From: Seribacter sp963934295
GTDB lineage: Bacteria; Verrucomicrobiota; Verrucomicrobiia; Opitutales; Seribacteraceae
Reading direction: 5' to 3'
Length of the DNA stretch: 64,000 bases
Assembly: GCA_963934295.1 (NCBI GenBank)
Contig: CAWVXY010000011.1
Span: 14,471 to 78,470, forward strand
In this document: positions 17,294 through 26,100 of the stretch, piece by piece
Layout of the letters: each line of letters opens with the position of its first letter
How positions within the stretch are numbered: the first letter of the stretch is position 1
The notes under the pieces: generated by a model
Told to the model about the DNA's origin: nothing
Databases searched by the model: none
What the model saw: only the letters and a program-made list of their open reading frames with translations
Made by a program: the position numbers and the translations under genes

Positions 17294-19213
17294 ATGAGTG
17301 ATGAAATAGGTCACCACTGCGGAATTGCCCTTGTCCGTTTGCGGAAGCCATTGGCTTATTACGAACAAAAGTATGGCACCCCATTATGGGGTTTTAATCA
17401 ACTTTTCCTATTAATGGAAAAACAGCACAACCGTGGACAGGATGGTGCTGGAATTGGTTCGATGAAATTAAATATGCCTCCGGGTGAAGCCTTTATGTTT
17501 CGCGAAAGGAGTACAAGCACCAAGGCTTTGTCCAAAATTTTCGGTGGTCAGCACAAGAAACTGGAAAAAATGATTAAGGATGGGATTGCATTTCCTGAAT
17601 TTCCTGAAACCTATAAAAAACATTTTGATTACGGCGGAGAAGTTTTATTAGGCCATTTACGATATGGAACATCGGGAGCATATGGTTCCACAACCTGTCA
17701 CCCATATTTTCGTAAGAGTAACTGGCCAGGGAAAAACCTTATGGTTGCGGGAAATTTTAATCTTACCAATGTCGAAGAGTTGAACCAAAAACTCGTTGAG
17801 CGTGGCCAACATCCGGTTTTTGATACTGATACACAGGCTATTTTGGAAGAAACAGGATATCATTTGGATGCAATCAATGATAAACTTTCCGCAGAAGCAT
17901 CCAAGGAGGGAATCAGTGGAGACGAACTTTCCCAATGGATTGGTGAACGAGTAGATTTACCTGATGTCTTTCGAAAAGCTTCTGAGCATTGGGATGGTGG
18001 TTATGCTTTAGCTGGTATCATTGGAAATGGAGACGCCTTTGCTATGCGCGACCCGCTAGGCATTCGCCCAGGGTTTTATTTTGCAGATGATGAAGTGGTT
18101 GCGATCGCCTCGGAACGTGCTCCGTTAATGACAGTTTTTGATAAAAAAGCGGACCAGGTTGAAGAAATAAAGCCGGGCACTATCGTGGTGGCAAAATCAA
18201 ATGGTGATGTTGAAATCGAACGATTTGCAGATGATCCGGCTCGTGAAACTGCCTGTTCTTTTGAACGAATCTATTTTTCCCGGGGCAATGATCCCGATAT
18301 TTATGCTGAGCGTAAGATGCTCGGTGCTTTATTAGTTCCTGATGTACTTAAATCTGTGGGGAATGATTTCTCAAACAGTGTGTTCAGTTATGTTCCAAAT
18401 ACTGCAGAGAGCGCGTATTACGGCTTTATGGAGCAGCTTCGTTTAGTGCGCCGAGCAGAAGTTCAGCAACAGTTAATTGAAGCTAAGAATAAGGGTGAAT
18501 TGACCGATGATCTTATTAATGAATTGGTCATGGATAATTGGCCAAAGGGGGAGAAGATTGCCAATAAGGATATCAAATTGCGCACTTTTATTTCCCAAGA
18601 ATCTGGTCGTAATCAGCTTGTTTCCCATGTTTACGATATTACATATGGTGTAATTAGGGAAAAAGTGGACGCCTTGGTTTGCATTGATGATTCTATTGTC
18701 CGAGGAACCACCTTAAAGCAAAGCATTCTTAAAATATTAGGTCGTTCGAAGCCTAGAAAGCTCTTAATTGCATCGACCGCCCCTCAAATTCGATATCCTG
18801 ACTGCTATGGAATCGATATGTCTGAATTGGGTAAGTTTATTGCATTTCAAGCTGCGGTTGCCTTGATCAATGAACGTGGATTTAATGGTCTATTAGATGA
18901 GGTTGCCCAAAATTGTAGGGAAGCATTAAAAGAAACCCGTCCAAATCTGGTTAATCATGTAAAAAAGGTATACGAGAATTTCACCTCTGAGGAAATCTCT
19001 GCCAAGGTTGCTGAATTAGTTAGCCCCGAGGAGTTAAATGGAGATCCAAAAGTTGAGGTTCTTTATCAGGGAATCGAAAATTTACATGAAGCTTTACCTG
19101 ATCATCCTGGAGACTGGTATTTTACCGGGGATTATCCAACCCCCGGTGGATATCGTGTTGCACACAAAGCATTTTTAAATTTTTACGAAAATAAAAACGG
19201 ACGAAGTTATTAA
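17294..19213 (+). CDS. purF: Amidophosphoribosyltransferase, long form
   Basis: 639 residues, well above the ~470-505 of Escherichia coli or Bacillus PurF, but similar to the long form common in Bacteroidota. The N-terminus reads MSDEIGHHCGIALVRL: the class II glutaminase nucleophile would be Cys9, so an eight-residue propeptide must be removed. GQDGAGIGSMKL and HLRYGTSG are glutaminase motifs. The PRPP loop is VDALVCIDDSIVRGTTLK. It catalyses the first step of purine synthesis, PRPP plus glutamine to phosphoribosylamine. Extra length lies mainly between the glutaminase and transferase parts and at the C-terminus. It is the last gene of the pur run. Confidence 0.9.
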   Translation: MSDEIGHHCGIALVRLRKPLAYYEQKYGTPLWGFNQLFLLMEKQHNRGQDGAGIGSMKLNMPPGEAFMFRERSTSTKALSKIFGGQHKKLEKMIKDGIAFPEFPETYKKHFDYGGEVLLGHLRYGTSGAYGSTTCHPYFRKSNWPGKNLMVAGNFNLTNVEELNQKLVERGQHPVFDTDTQAILEETGYHLDAINDKLSAEASKEGISGDELSQWIGERVDLPDVFRKASEHWDGGYALAGIIGNGDAFAMRDPLGIRPGFYFADDEVVAIASERAPLMTVFDKKADQVEEIKPGTIVVAKSNGDVEIERFADDPARETACSFERIYFSRGNDPDIYAERKMLGALLVPDVLKSVGNDFSNSVFSYVPNTAESAYYGFMEQLRLVRRAEVQQQLIEAKNKGELTDDLINELVMDNWPKGEKIANKDIKLRTFISQESGRNQLVSHVYDITYGVIREKVDALVCIDDSIVRGTTLKQSILKILGRSKPRKLLIASTAPQIRYPDCYGIDMSELGKFIAFQAAVALINERGFNGLLDEVAQNCREALKETRPNLVNHVKKVYENFTSEEISAKVAELVSPEELNGDPKVEVLYQGIENLHEALPDHPGDWYFTGDYPTPGGYRVAHKAFLNFYENKNGRSY

Positions 19214-19341
19214 TTGATTTGTTTTTGTTTTTTTGTGGTTCTTTTTAGATTATTTAAACAATCCATAAAATTTTGTACTGCGATCATACTTAATTGTTCG
19301 ATCTTTTACATGTTTGGTTCATAAAAATTGATAAAAATCCT

Positions 19342-19371
19342 TTGACAGGACGGCTTTTTATTTCCTTAAAT
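19342..19371 (+). promoter_or_regulatory. Candidate sigma70-type promoter for the HNH gene
   Basis: A perfect -35 hexamer TTGACA (19342-19347) lies 18 bases before TTAAAT (19366-19371, four of six matches to TATAAT). The HNH start codon is at 19381, so the transcript would have a very short or no leader. The rest of the 167-base gap after purF is A+T-rich, without a clear hairpin terminator. Confidence 0.35.
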
Positions 19372-19380
19372 TAACAACGG

Positions 19381-19974
19381 ATGGAGACAAGTTATCAAAC
19401 CCTCGTACTCAATCGGCTTTGGCAAGCCGTCAATGTCATAGGGGTTGAACGAGCTTTCAGCTTGTTAGCCCTTGATCACGCACAGGTTATTTATGCTGAG
19501 GATGGGAGTTTTCGAGTCTTCGACTCGGGGGCTTGGTTTGAACATTGTCGGGAAACTGAATTTGTATCTGGTGCACGGGTCGTGCACACGGTAAGCCAAC
19601 CCGTTCTTGTACCAGGAGTACTTTTACTTAGAGGGTATGATCGGATGCTTTTACAGGAAATGAAATTTAATCGGCAAAACTTATTGGAACGGGATGATTA
19701 TCGTTGTCAGTATTGTGGTAAGAATTTACCTAACAAGGAATTGAATATGGATCATGTTATCCCGCGGGATCGTGGTGGAGGGACATCATGGGAAAATGTG
19801 GTTATTTCCTGCATTCGTTGTAATAGTAAAAAGAGTAATCGATTGCCTAAGGAAGCAGGTATGCGATTGTTAAAGGAACCTAAAAGGCCTCCTCGTCGGC
19901 CTTTTATGACTTCTTTGTACGGTAAGTCGGTCGATAAGTCCTGGGAATATTTTCTACAGTCTAAGGAGAAGTAA
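19381..19974 (+). CDS. HNH endonuclease-domain protein
   Basis: 197 residues. The HNH domain spans about residues 110-150: CQYCGKNL with a CxxC zinc pair, then LNMDHVIPRDRGGGTSWENV with the catalytic His and Asn, then CIRCNSKKS giving the second CxxC. The N-terminal half (LNRLWQAVNVIGVERAFSLL) is the typical extension of stand-alone HNH proteins found across bacteria. There is no intron, homing-site context or restriction-modification partner nearby. A role in DNA repair or processing is possible but not demonstrated. It is separated by 46 bases from the histidine kinase gene. Confidence 0.85.
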   Translation: METSYQTLVLNRLWQAVNVIGVERAFSLLALDHAQVIYAEDGSFRVFDSGAWFEHCRETEFVSGARVVHTVSQPVLVPGVLLLRGYDRMLLQEMKFNRQNLLERDDYRCQYCGKNLPNKELNMDHVIPRDRGGGTSWENVVISCIRCNSKKSNRLPKEAGMRLLKEPKRPPRRPFMTSLYGKSVDKSWEYFLQSKEK

Positions 19975-20020
19975 TTTTCCATTCTCGCCTTAGCAGTTCA
20001 TTCTGCTATTTCTTTTTTTT

Positions 20021-21724
20021 ATGGATCAAAGGCAGGAGATTGAAGTATCAGATCGTAAAGCGGTGGATGCTTTGTATCGGATAAGTACTTTGTCCGGTAA
20101 TGAAAAGGATCCAGTGGCAGCGTTGGAGGGGATTCTGGACGAGGTTATTAATTTATTTGGGGCAAGCTCGGCCTCTATTTGTCTTGTTAATGCAAACTCT
20201 GATAAGTTACTCATCGAAGTGGAACGAGGATTATCCAAGGCTCGCAAGGGTTTTGAATTGCCAATGGGGGTTGGGATTACTGGTTGGGTTGCTCTTTACG
20301 GGGAGCCTTTTTTAAGCTCAAATGTATTGGAAGAAGAGAAGTATTTTGCTCTTGATGACCGAATTCATTCTGAGATGGCCGCTCCTTTGATTGAGGGGGG
20401 AAGGACAGTAGGTGCACTCAATGTTGATTCGTTTGAAATAAATGCGTTTGATGGGAATGATCTGCGCCTACTTGTACTGATGGCAAAGGAGGCAAGTCGG
20501 GTATTGGAAAATATGTGGATGATCCAACAGTTAAGGCGTAAAGCAGATCAATTGCAGACTTTAGTTTTGGTTGGTCAGGATATGTCGGGTAAGAGAGAGT
20601 TGAAAGAAGTTTTAAGAACGATAACAAGAGAAGCTTTACTTCTCCTTGACTGTAAGCTTTCTGCATTTTTTCTATATAATAAAGAAGAGGATTTATTAAA
20701 TTTACATTCTCTGCAGGATTGCAATGGTTCTCGTTCCTACGAGGAATCATTAAGTATTTCAGACAGTATTCTTGGAACATCTTTGCGGGGTAATAGGCAG
20801 GTTCAGACCCGTGATTTACTGCGTACAGAGGAACATCATTTTGTTTCTTTGATTCGTGAGGAGAAACTTCATTCGATGCTGGTTACTCCCGTTGTTTATG
20901 AAGAAGAACCCATTGGTGTTTTGTCACTTTATGTGGATCGACCCCATCGTTTTAATGATGATGAAAAATTAATTGCAAGAGCATTGGCAGATTTGGGTGC
21001 AATTGCTGCCGAAAATGCGAGGCTATATGGTCGGGTTTTTGATTCGGAGGAAAGTTTACGGAAGAGCGAACGCTTGACAACATTGGGAACATTGGCAGCA
21101 GAAATTGCTCATGAGATACGAAATCCGTTGATGGTAATTCGGTTGCTCTTTGATTCTTTGGATTTAGTGGATGCGGATGAGGCGAAAAGCAAAGATCTTT
21201 CTGTTATACGTGAGAAATTAGATCATTTAGAACAAATTGCTGGAAGAATTTTAGATTTTGGGAAAAGCCGGGAGGCATTCCGAAAAACTTTCTCTTTACA
21301 GGAAATTATACAGGATGCTGCCTTATTGGTGAGATTGAAATTAGAACAATGTCAAGTGAACTTAGATGTAAGTAAATTTGAGGATGATTTAATGGTTTAT
21401 GTCGATAAAGGGCAAATTCAGCAGGCACTGTTAAATCTAATGCTTAATGCCTTAGTTGCGATGCCTCAGGGAGGACAACTTTCTATCTTAGTTAGTCGTA
21501 GTGATGATGGAAAAGCTCAAGTATTAGTTAAAGATACTGGTTCGGGAATTCCACATGATTTGCAGGAAAAGATTTTTGATTCATTCCTAACCGGAACCTC
21601 CGAGGGCACAGGTTTGGGTTTATCTATTTCAAAGAGAATTTTAAGAGCACATGATGGTGATCTTGAGCTGGTTGAATCAGGGGTAAATGGGACTATTTTT
21701 AAAATAAGCTTACCTACAGCCTAG
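20021..21724 (+). CDS. Sensor histidine kinase with two GAF domains
   Basis: 567 residues, no membrane segment, so a cytosolic sensor. GAF domain 1 is at about residues 15-165 (ASSASICLVNANSDKLLIEV, GVGITGWVALYGEPF) and GAF 2 at about 185-335 (AFFLYNKEEDLLNLHSL, VLSLYVDRPHRFNDDEKLIA). The dimerisation/phosphoacceptor segment is LAAEIAHEIRNPLMVIRLLF with His364. The ATPase domain shows the N box (NLMLNALVAMP), G1 (DTGSGIP) and G2 (GTGLGLSI). No response regulator is adjacent, so its partner is elsewhere. It ends 9 bases from the convergent glnD. Confidence 0.9.
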   Translation: MDQRQEIEVSDRKAVDALYRISTLSGNEKDPVAALEGILDEVINLFGASSASICLVNANSDKLLIEVERGLSKARKGFELPMGVGITGWVALYGEPFLSSNVLEEEKYFALDDRIHSEMAAPLIEGGRTVGALNVDSFEINAFDGNDLRLLVLMAKEASRVLENMWMIQQLRRKADQLQTLVLVGQDMSGKRELKEVLRTITREALLLLDCKLSAFFLYNKEEDLLNLHSLQDCNGSRSYEESLSISDSILGTSLRGNRQVQTRDLLRTEEHHFVSLIREEKLHSMLVTPVVYEEEPIGVLSLYVDRPHRFNDDEKLIARALADLGAIAAENARLYGRVFDSEESLRKSERLTTLGTLAAEIAHEIRNPLMVIRLLFDSLDLVDADEAKSKDLSVIREKLDHLEQIAGRILDFGKSREAFRKTFSLQEIIQDAALLVRLKLEQCQVNLDVSKFEDDLMVYVDKGQIQQALLNLMLNALVAMPQGGQLSILVSRSDDGKAQVLVKDTGSGIPHDLQEKIFDSFLTGTSEGTGLGLSISKRILRAHDGDLELVESGVNGTIFKISLPTA

Positions 21725-21733
21725 GCGAAAGCG

Positions 21734-24517
21734 TTAAACTTCCAGATAATATTTTCCAGCATTTAGAGATTCGCTCAGTTCTTCTCTTAATTCTAGAAAT
21801 TGTGCTGGGGATGGGTTTTTTTCTTCCGCTGCTCTGTTAATATTAAAAATATCAGTGGCAATTCCTTGCTCGGTGGCAACTCTGGCAAACTGGATACTAA
21901 ATCCGCATTTGGAAATTGTTTTGGCAATGGAATGGAGGAGACCAACCTGGTCAGCAGCTCGAACTTCAACAATAATCCGACCGAGGGTCACATCATGATA
22001 AACATCGACCCGTGGTGGAATTCTTTCCCCTAAACGATCTTCGTTTGAAAAAAGTCGATTCCGGTCTGTTTTCTTCCTTTTTTCATTAATCTGCTTATCG
22101 GGTGAAGTTTCATTTTCAAGGAATGCATGGATGGATGATTCACAAAGTTGGCGGGTTTTATAATCGTTTACGATACCACCTTTTTCTTCCTCAACATAAA
22201 AGACATCAATGGCAATTCCATCTTTGCGTGTAACTGCACGGGCACCAAGAATATTTAATCCAGCAACCGAGAAACCGCCGGCAATTTTTTCAAAAAGGGC
22301 TGGTTTATCCTTAGTTACAATATCAACAATTGTGAGGGTGCGACGCATATCATTTCGCCAACTAATTATCGGCTTTGACGACTTGTTTCCGCTTCCTCTA
22401 AATTGATGGATCATATCCACATGCAGGGCAACTTCTTCTTTTCCTGTGTGAGAGAAATACCTTTCGGGTACCTGTTCAAGATGTTCAATTAAATTTTCTT
22501 TGGGTACGCCATCCACAACAATTTCCATATATGCGTTCTTTAATACGCTTGGGTCTTTTCGAGCATGTTTACCTTCGAGAACATTTAATGTATTGATGAA
22601 AAGGTGAGTGTGCAGTTCTTCCTTGTGATCGTTCCAAAGATCTGGTGCTGTGGCGTTAGCATCGCAGTAAGTATGTACATAGAGAAAACGGAGTCTTTGT
22701 TCGCCTTCAATAAATTGTGCAAAAGAGTCAATTACTTCGGGGTCATCCAAATCAAACTTATTGGAAAAGCGACTCATTTCCAGGTGGTTTCGAATTACAA
22801 AAAGTATACGATCATGCATTTCATCAGAAATTCCTAATCGATCTAATAAGCCTCTTGCAATTTCAACGCCCCTTTCGCAATGCCCTTTGGGACCTTGGTC
22901 TTTGCCGAGGTCGTGAAGAAATAGAATCAGATAGAGAAGGCCTGGAACTTCGTTTTTTCTGAGGGCTTCAAGGTAATGTTTGGATTGGCTATTTTTACCC
23001 TGAAAAATTTCATCCAATTTAGTCAAGCAGTGTAAAACATGAACATCTGCGGTAAAACGATGGTATAAGTCGTGTTGTACTTTACAGGAAAGTCGGCCAA
23101 ATTCTGGGACGAATCGACCAAGAACACCTAATTCATGCATTTCACACAAAATAGGGCTCACATTTCCTACTTCCTGTAAGATAGATCGAAAGGTTACATT
23201 GGCAGAACTTGAATTAATTAGCGTGGAATCAATAAGGGAAAGTCGATTTCTGACTAAGGCTCTAAGATCAGGAGAAAGTTTTGCGTTTAATCGCTGAGAA
23301 TGACGAAAAAGCCGAATCATCCTTTCTGGGTCGTCGTCAAAAATATTAGGGTCTGGGCTAATTAAGGTGTCTTCAATTAAGTCGAATTTATCAACTTTTT
23401 GTATGGGAGGAGAGCGGTAGGCATTGAGAACATTCCTAAAACTTAATTTGGAGGTATTTCCACTGTTCGCATGAACTAATCTTTCCTCTAATATTCCGCA
23501 AATTTGATGGATTGATTGAGCCTTTGTGTAATAATCCCCCATAAAGGCTTCAACTCGTCGAAAAATATCCTCCTGCGGATATCCCAGTCCTTGAGCGATT
23601 TCGGGCTGTTTTTCAAGGTGTAAAGTATCAACAGGTCGAGTGCTACGAAAATGAAGCTCATTCCTTACCCGAAGGAGGAATGAGTATGCCTCCTCAAAAG
23701 ATTTTGCCTCTTGTTCGGTAAGGTATTTTTTATCGATAAGTCCATTAAGGTCCTCCAAGTTGAATTTTACTTTGGCCATCCAAAGAATACCTTGGTAATC
23801 ACGAAGTCCACCAACTCCATTTTTGACATCGGGGGCTTGCAGAAAAACTGTATTACCTTTACTTGATCTTCTTTCCACTTGGTGTTGAAGAAGTTCATTT
23901 AAATATTGAGCAGGTTGATTTTTTCGACAAAATTTTAAGAATTTATTAATGAAGCTTTTAGCGATCTTTCTATCTCCGCAAACATAACGGGCATCAAGCA
24001 TAGAATTTTTATTTCGAATGTCTTTCTGTGATTCTATAAGAGCTTCTTTTATTTCTCGAGAAGCATGTCCTACTTTTAAACCCGAATCCCAAAGGGGATA
24101 GAGGATTTCGCGGGTCATGATTTCTTTAAGATTTTCTAAGGATTTCCCCATTGAGGATCGTGGATAGAGAAACATTAAGTCAATGTCGCTTAGAGGGCTA
24201 AGTTCTCCTCTGCCATATCCACCTGTTGCAAGAATACTCATAGATTTGACTCCGCCCATACTTTCCTTGGCAACTTGTAAAGCCCAATTGTAGAGATACT
24301 GAATGAGAACATCCATGATTACTGAACGTGCCCTCGTTAATCGTAATCCGGAGTCTCCTTTTTGATGGTATCGAAAGAGCATCTCCTTCTCTAATCGTAA
24401 AAATTCTTTTATTTGGTCTAATCTTTCTTTAGTGGACTGAGAAGCACCAAAGGTTAACCTTCGTTCTGCGTGTTGCCTTGTGCGTCTAAATAAGGGATCA
24501 TCCTCCATATGCCACAT
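21734..24517 (-). CDS. glnD: [Protein-PII] uridylyltransferase / uridylyl-removing enzyme
   Basis: 927 residues, within the usual 850-950 of GlnD. The nucleotidyltransferase motif GGYGRGELSPLSDIDLMFL places the metal ligands at Asp111 and Asp113. A GlnE-like helical region follows, then an HD domain (LYLILFLHDLGKDQGPKGH) for de-uridylylation. Two C-terminal ACT domains lie at about residues 725-800 and 845-925 and sense glutamine. It modifies PII proteins to report nitrogen status. Minus strand; divergent from the Wzi-like gene with 95 bases between. A second Met (residue 4) is an alternative start. Confidence 0.93.
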   Translation of the reverse strand: MWHMEDDPLFRRTRQHAERRLTFGASQSTKERLDQIKEFLRLEKEMLFRYHQKGDSGLRLTRARSVIMDVLIQYLYNWALQVAKESMGGVKSMSILATGGYGRGELSPLSDIDLMFLYPRSSMGKSLENLKEIMTREILYPLWDSGLKVGHASREIKEALIESQKDIRNKNSMLDARYVCGDRKIAKSFINKFLKFCRKNQPAQYLNELLQHQVERRSSKGNTVFLQAPDVKNGVGGLRDYQGILWMAKVKFNLEDLNGLIDKKYLTEQEAKSFEEAYSFLLRVRNELHFRSTRPVDTLHLEKQPEIAQGLGYPQEDIFRRVEAFMGDYYTKAQSIHQICGILEERLVHANSGNTSKLSFRNVLNAYRSPPIQKVDKFDLIEDTLISPDPNIFDDDPERMIRLFRHSQRLNAKLSPDLRALVRNRLSLIDSTLINSSSANVTFRSILQEVGNVSPILCEMHELGVLGRFVPEFGRLSCKVQHDLYHRFTADVHVLHCLTKLDEIFQGKNSQSKHYLEALRKNEVPGLLYLILFLHDLGKDQGPKGHCERGVEIARGLLDRLGISDEMHDRILFVIRNHLEMSRFSNKFDLDDPEVIDSFAQFIEGEQRLRFLYVHTYCDANATAPDLWNDHKEELHTHLFINTLNVLEGKHARKDPSVLKNAYMEIVVDGVPKENLIEHLEQVPERYFSHTGKEEVALHVDMIHQFRGSGNKSSKPIISWRNDMRRTLTIVDIVTKDKPALFEKIAGGFSVAGLNILGARAVTRKDGIAIDVFYVEEEKGGIVNDYKTRQLCESSIHAFLENETSPDKQINEKRKKTDRNRLFSNEDRLGERIPPRVDVYHDVTLGRIIVEVRAADQVGLLHSIAKTISKCGFSIQFARVATEQGIATDIFNINRAAEEKNPSPAQFLELREELSESLNAGKYYLEV

Positions 24518-24530
24518 TAAACTTTTAATA

Positions 24531-24543
24531 AAGAATTATTCTT
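24531..24543. promoter_or_regulatory. 13-base palindrome in the glnD/wzi divergent gap
   Basis: AAGAAT-T-ATTCTT is a perfect 13-base palindrome in the 95-base region between the divergent glnD and Wzi-like genes, 13 bases upstream of the glnD start. It could be an operator, but such A+T-rich palindromes also occur by chance. No clear -35/-10 pair was identified for either gene. Confidence 0.22.
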
Positions 24544-24612
24544 CATGTGCGAGACAAAACATAATCGCTTTGAGATTGATCGTTTGATTTAATTTATGTA
24601 TTGAATTTGTAA

Positions 24613-26097
24613 ATGCCTTATATCAATTTTTCCTACAAAATAATAGTTAGCTTTATAGCTATTTTTATTTCTTTTTATCTTAGGGCCGAACCATTTTTGT
24701 CGCCACATGACCCTTTTTTGCGTCACGAAATTAGGCTATTACAGGATGAAGGAAGCTTGAATAGTACTATTAATAATTGGCCGTTGAATCTTGGTGGATT
24801 AAGGAGTGAAAAAAATCAGCATAGTTGGAACCATGATTTACTAGGGAATACAATTCAAAAAGAGAATCGTTCAGGGTTGGCTCCCATTCAATCAAGCATT
24901 GGGATTTCTGACGATCGGGTAACCTCAAGATCGTTTGGTAACCAACCAAGAGGTGGATTTACGACGGGATTTGAGACATCATGGATGAATGATCGATTTG
25001 CGGCTAAACTTTCTTTGCTTGCACTGTACGGAGTGGAAAATGATTGGAAAGGCAGAAAAGACGAAGGATTAGAATTAGACGGGTCTTACATCGCCGCCCG
25101 TCTGGGAAACTGGTCGGCAAGTTTGGGTAAGGTCGATCGATGGTGGGGTCCTGGTTGGGATGGTAGTTTAATTCTGTCTACCAATGCTCGCCCCATCCCA
25201 GCAATTTCCTTAGATCGCCGAATCTCAGAACCATTTGAGAATAAGTGGTTATCTTGGATCGGGCCTTGGAGTTTTCAAAGTTTTATTGGGCAAATGGAAG
25301 AGGATCGAACCGTTCCTAACCCATATTTATGGGGGATTAGAGTTGATTTTAAGCCAACCATTCTTAATGGTTTTGAAGTTGGTTTGTTTCGAATGATGCA
25401 ATTAGGAGGCGATGGACGCCCTGAAGGTTTGAGTACCTGGATTGATGCCTTTTTGAGTCAAGATAACACAGGGGCAAATACCGGAAGAAATCCTGCATTG
25501 GAACCAGGTAATCAACTGGCTGGATTGGATATAAGGTGGAGACCATGGGAGGCACCTTTTGCATTATATGGACAGGTAGTTGGCGAGGATGAGGATAAGT
25601 TTTTGCCCAATTGTCTTATGTTTCAGTATGGTATCGAAGGTTGGCGGAATTTTACAAATGGCACCGCAAGAATTTTTGTTGAATATGTTGACCTTACATC
25701 TACTTGGTGGACGGATGACTCTCGTACACATAATGTATCATATGGGCATCACATTTACAGCGACGGTTACAGGTACCGGGGGCGTCCGGTTGGACATTGG
25801 GCAGATACCGATTCAAGAATCATCAGTCTAGGAGGTTTCCTTCAATATAATTCAGGTATTGGGTGGGGCTCGATTTTAAGGACTGGTGATTTAAATGAAG
25901 ATGACTCAGGTAATAATTCTGTTTCAAACGGGGTAGCGAGTGATTATTTCGCAATTGAGATTTTTAATTCTCGATCCTATGATAGCCTTAATTTGGATAT
26001 TCAAACTTCCTTAGGGTGGGAAGAAGTTGAAGTCCAATCGTCCTCTACCTCTGAAAGTGGAATGACTTTTTCTGCAACCATAACAAAATTATTGTAA
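24613..26097 (+). CDS. Capsule assembly protein, Wzi family
   Basis: 494 residues with a signal-like N-terminus (about residues 6-26, IIVSFIAIFISFYLRAEP). The rest is an outer-membrane beta-barrel pattern: repeated alternating hydrophobic strands with many Trp, Tyr and Gly (SASLGKVDRWWGPGWDGSLI, ARIFVEYVDLTSTWW, YHHIYSDGYRYRGRPVGHW-like segments) and a terminal barrel strand. LGKVDRWWGPGW and YRYRGRPVGHW are typical of Wzi-family proteins, which bind capsular polysaccharide at the cell surface. It starts the polysaccharide locus, with the SLBB export gene 3 bases after it, so the two are co-transcribed. Confidence 0.8.
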   Translation: MPYINFSYKIIVSFIAIFISFYLRAEPFLSPHDPFLRHEIRLLQDEGSLNSTINNWPLNLGGLRSEKNQHSWNHDLLGNTIQKENRSGLAPIQSSIGISDDRVTSRSFGNQPRGGFTTGFETSWMNDRFAAKLSLLALYGVENDWKGRKDEGLELDGSYIAARLGNWSASLGKVDRWWGPGWDGSLILSTNARPIPAISLDRRISEPFENKWLSWIGPWSFQSFIGQMEEDRTVPNPYLWGIRVDFKPTILNGFEVGLFRMMQLGGDGRPEGLSTWIDAFLSQDNTGANTGRNPALEPGNQLAGLDIRWRPWEAPFALYGQVVGEDEDKFLPNCLMFQYGIEGWRNFTNGTARIFVEYVDLTSTWWTDDSRTHNVSYGHHIYSDGYRYRGRPVGHWADTDSRIISLGGFLQYNSGIGWGSILRTGDLNEDDSGNNSVSNGVASDYFAIEIFNSRSYDSLNLDIQTSLGWEEVEVQSSSTSESGMTFSATITKLL

Positions 26098-26100
26098 ACC

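Noticed and set aside
19381..19974. HNH gene as a homing endonuclease or restriction enzyme
   Set aside because: No intron, intein, or methyltransferase partner; it is a stand-alone gene with its own apparent promoter.
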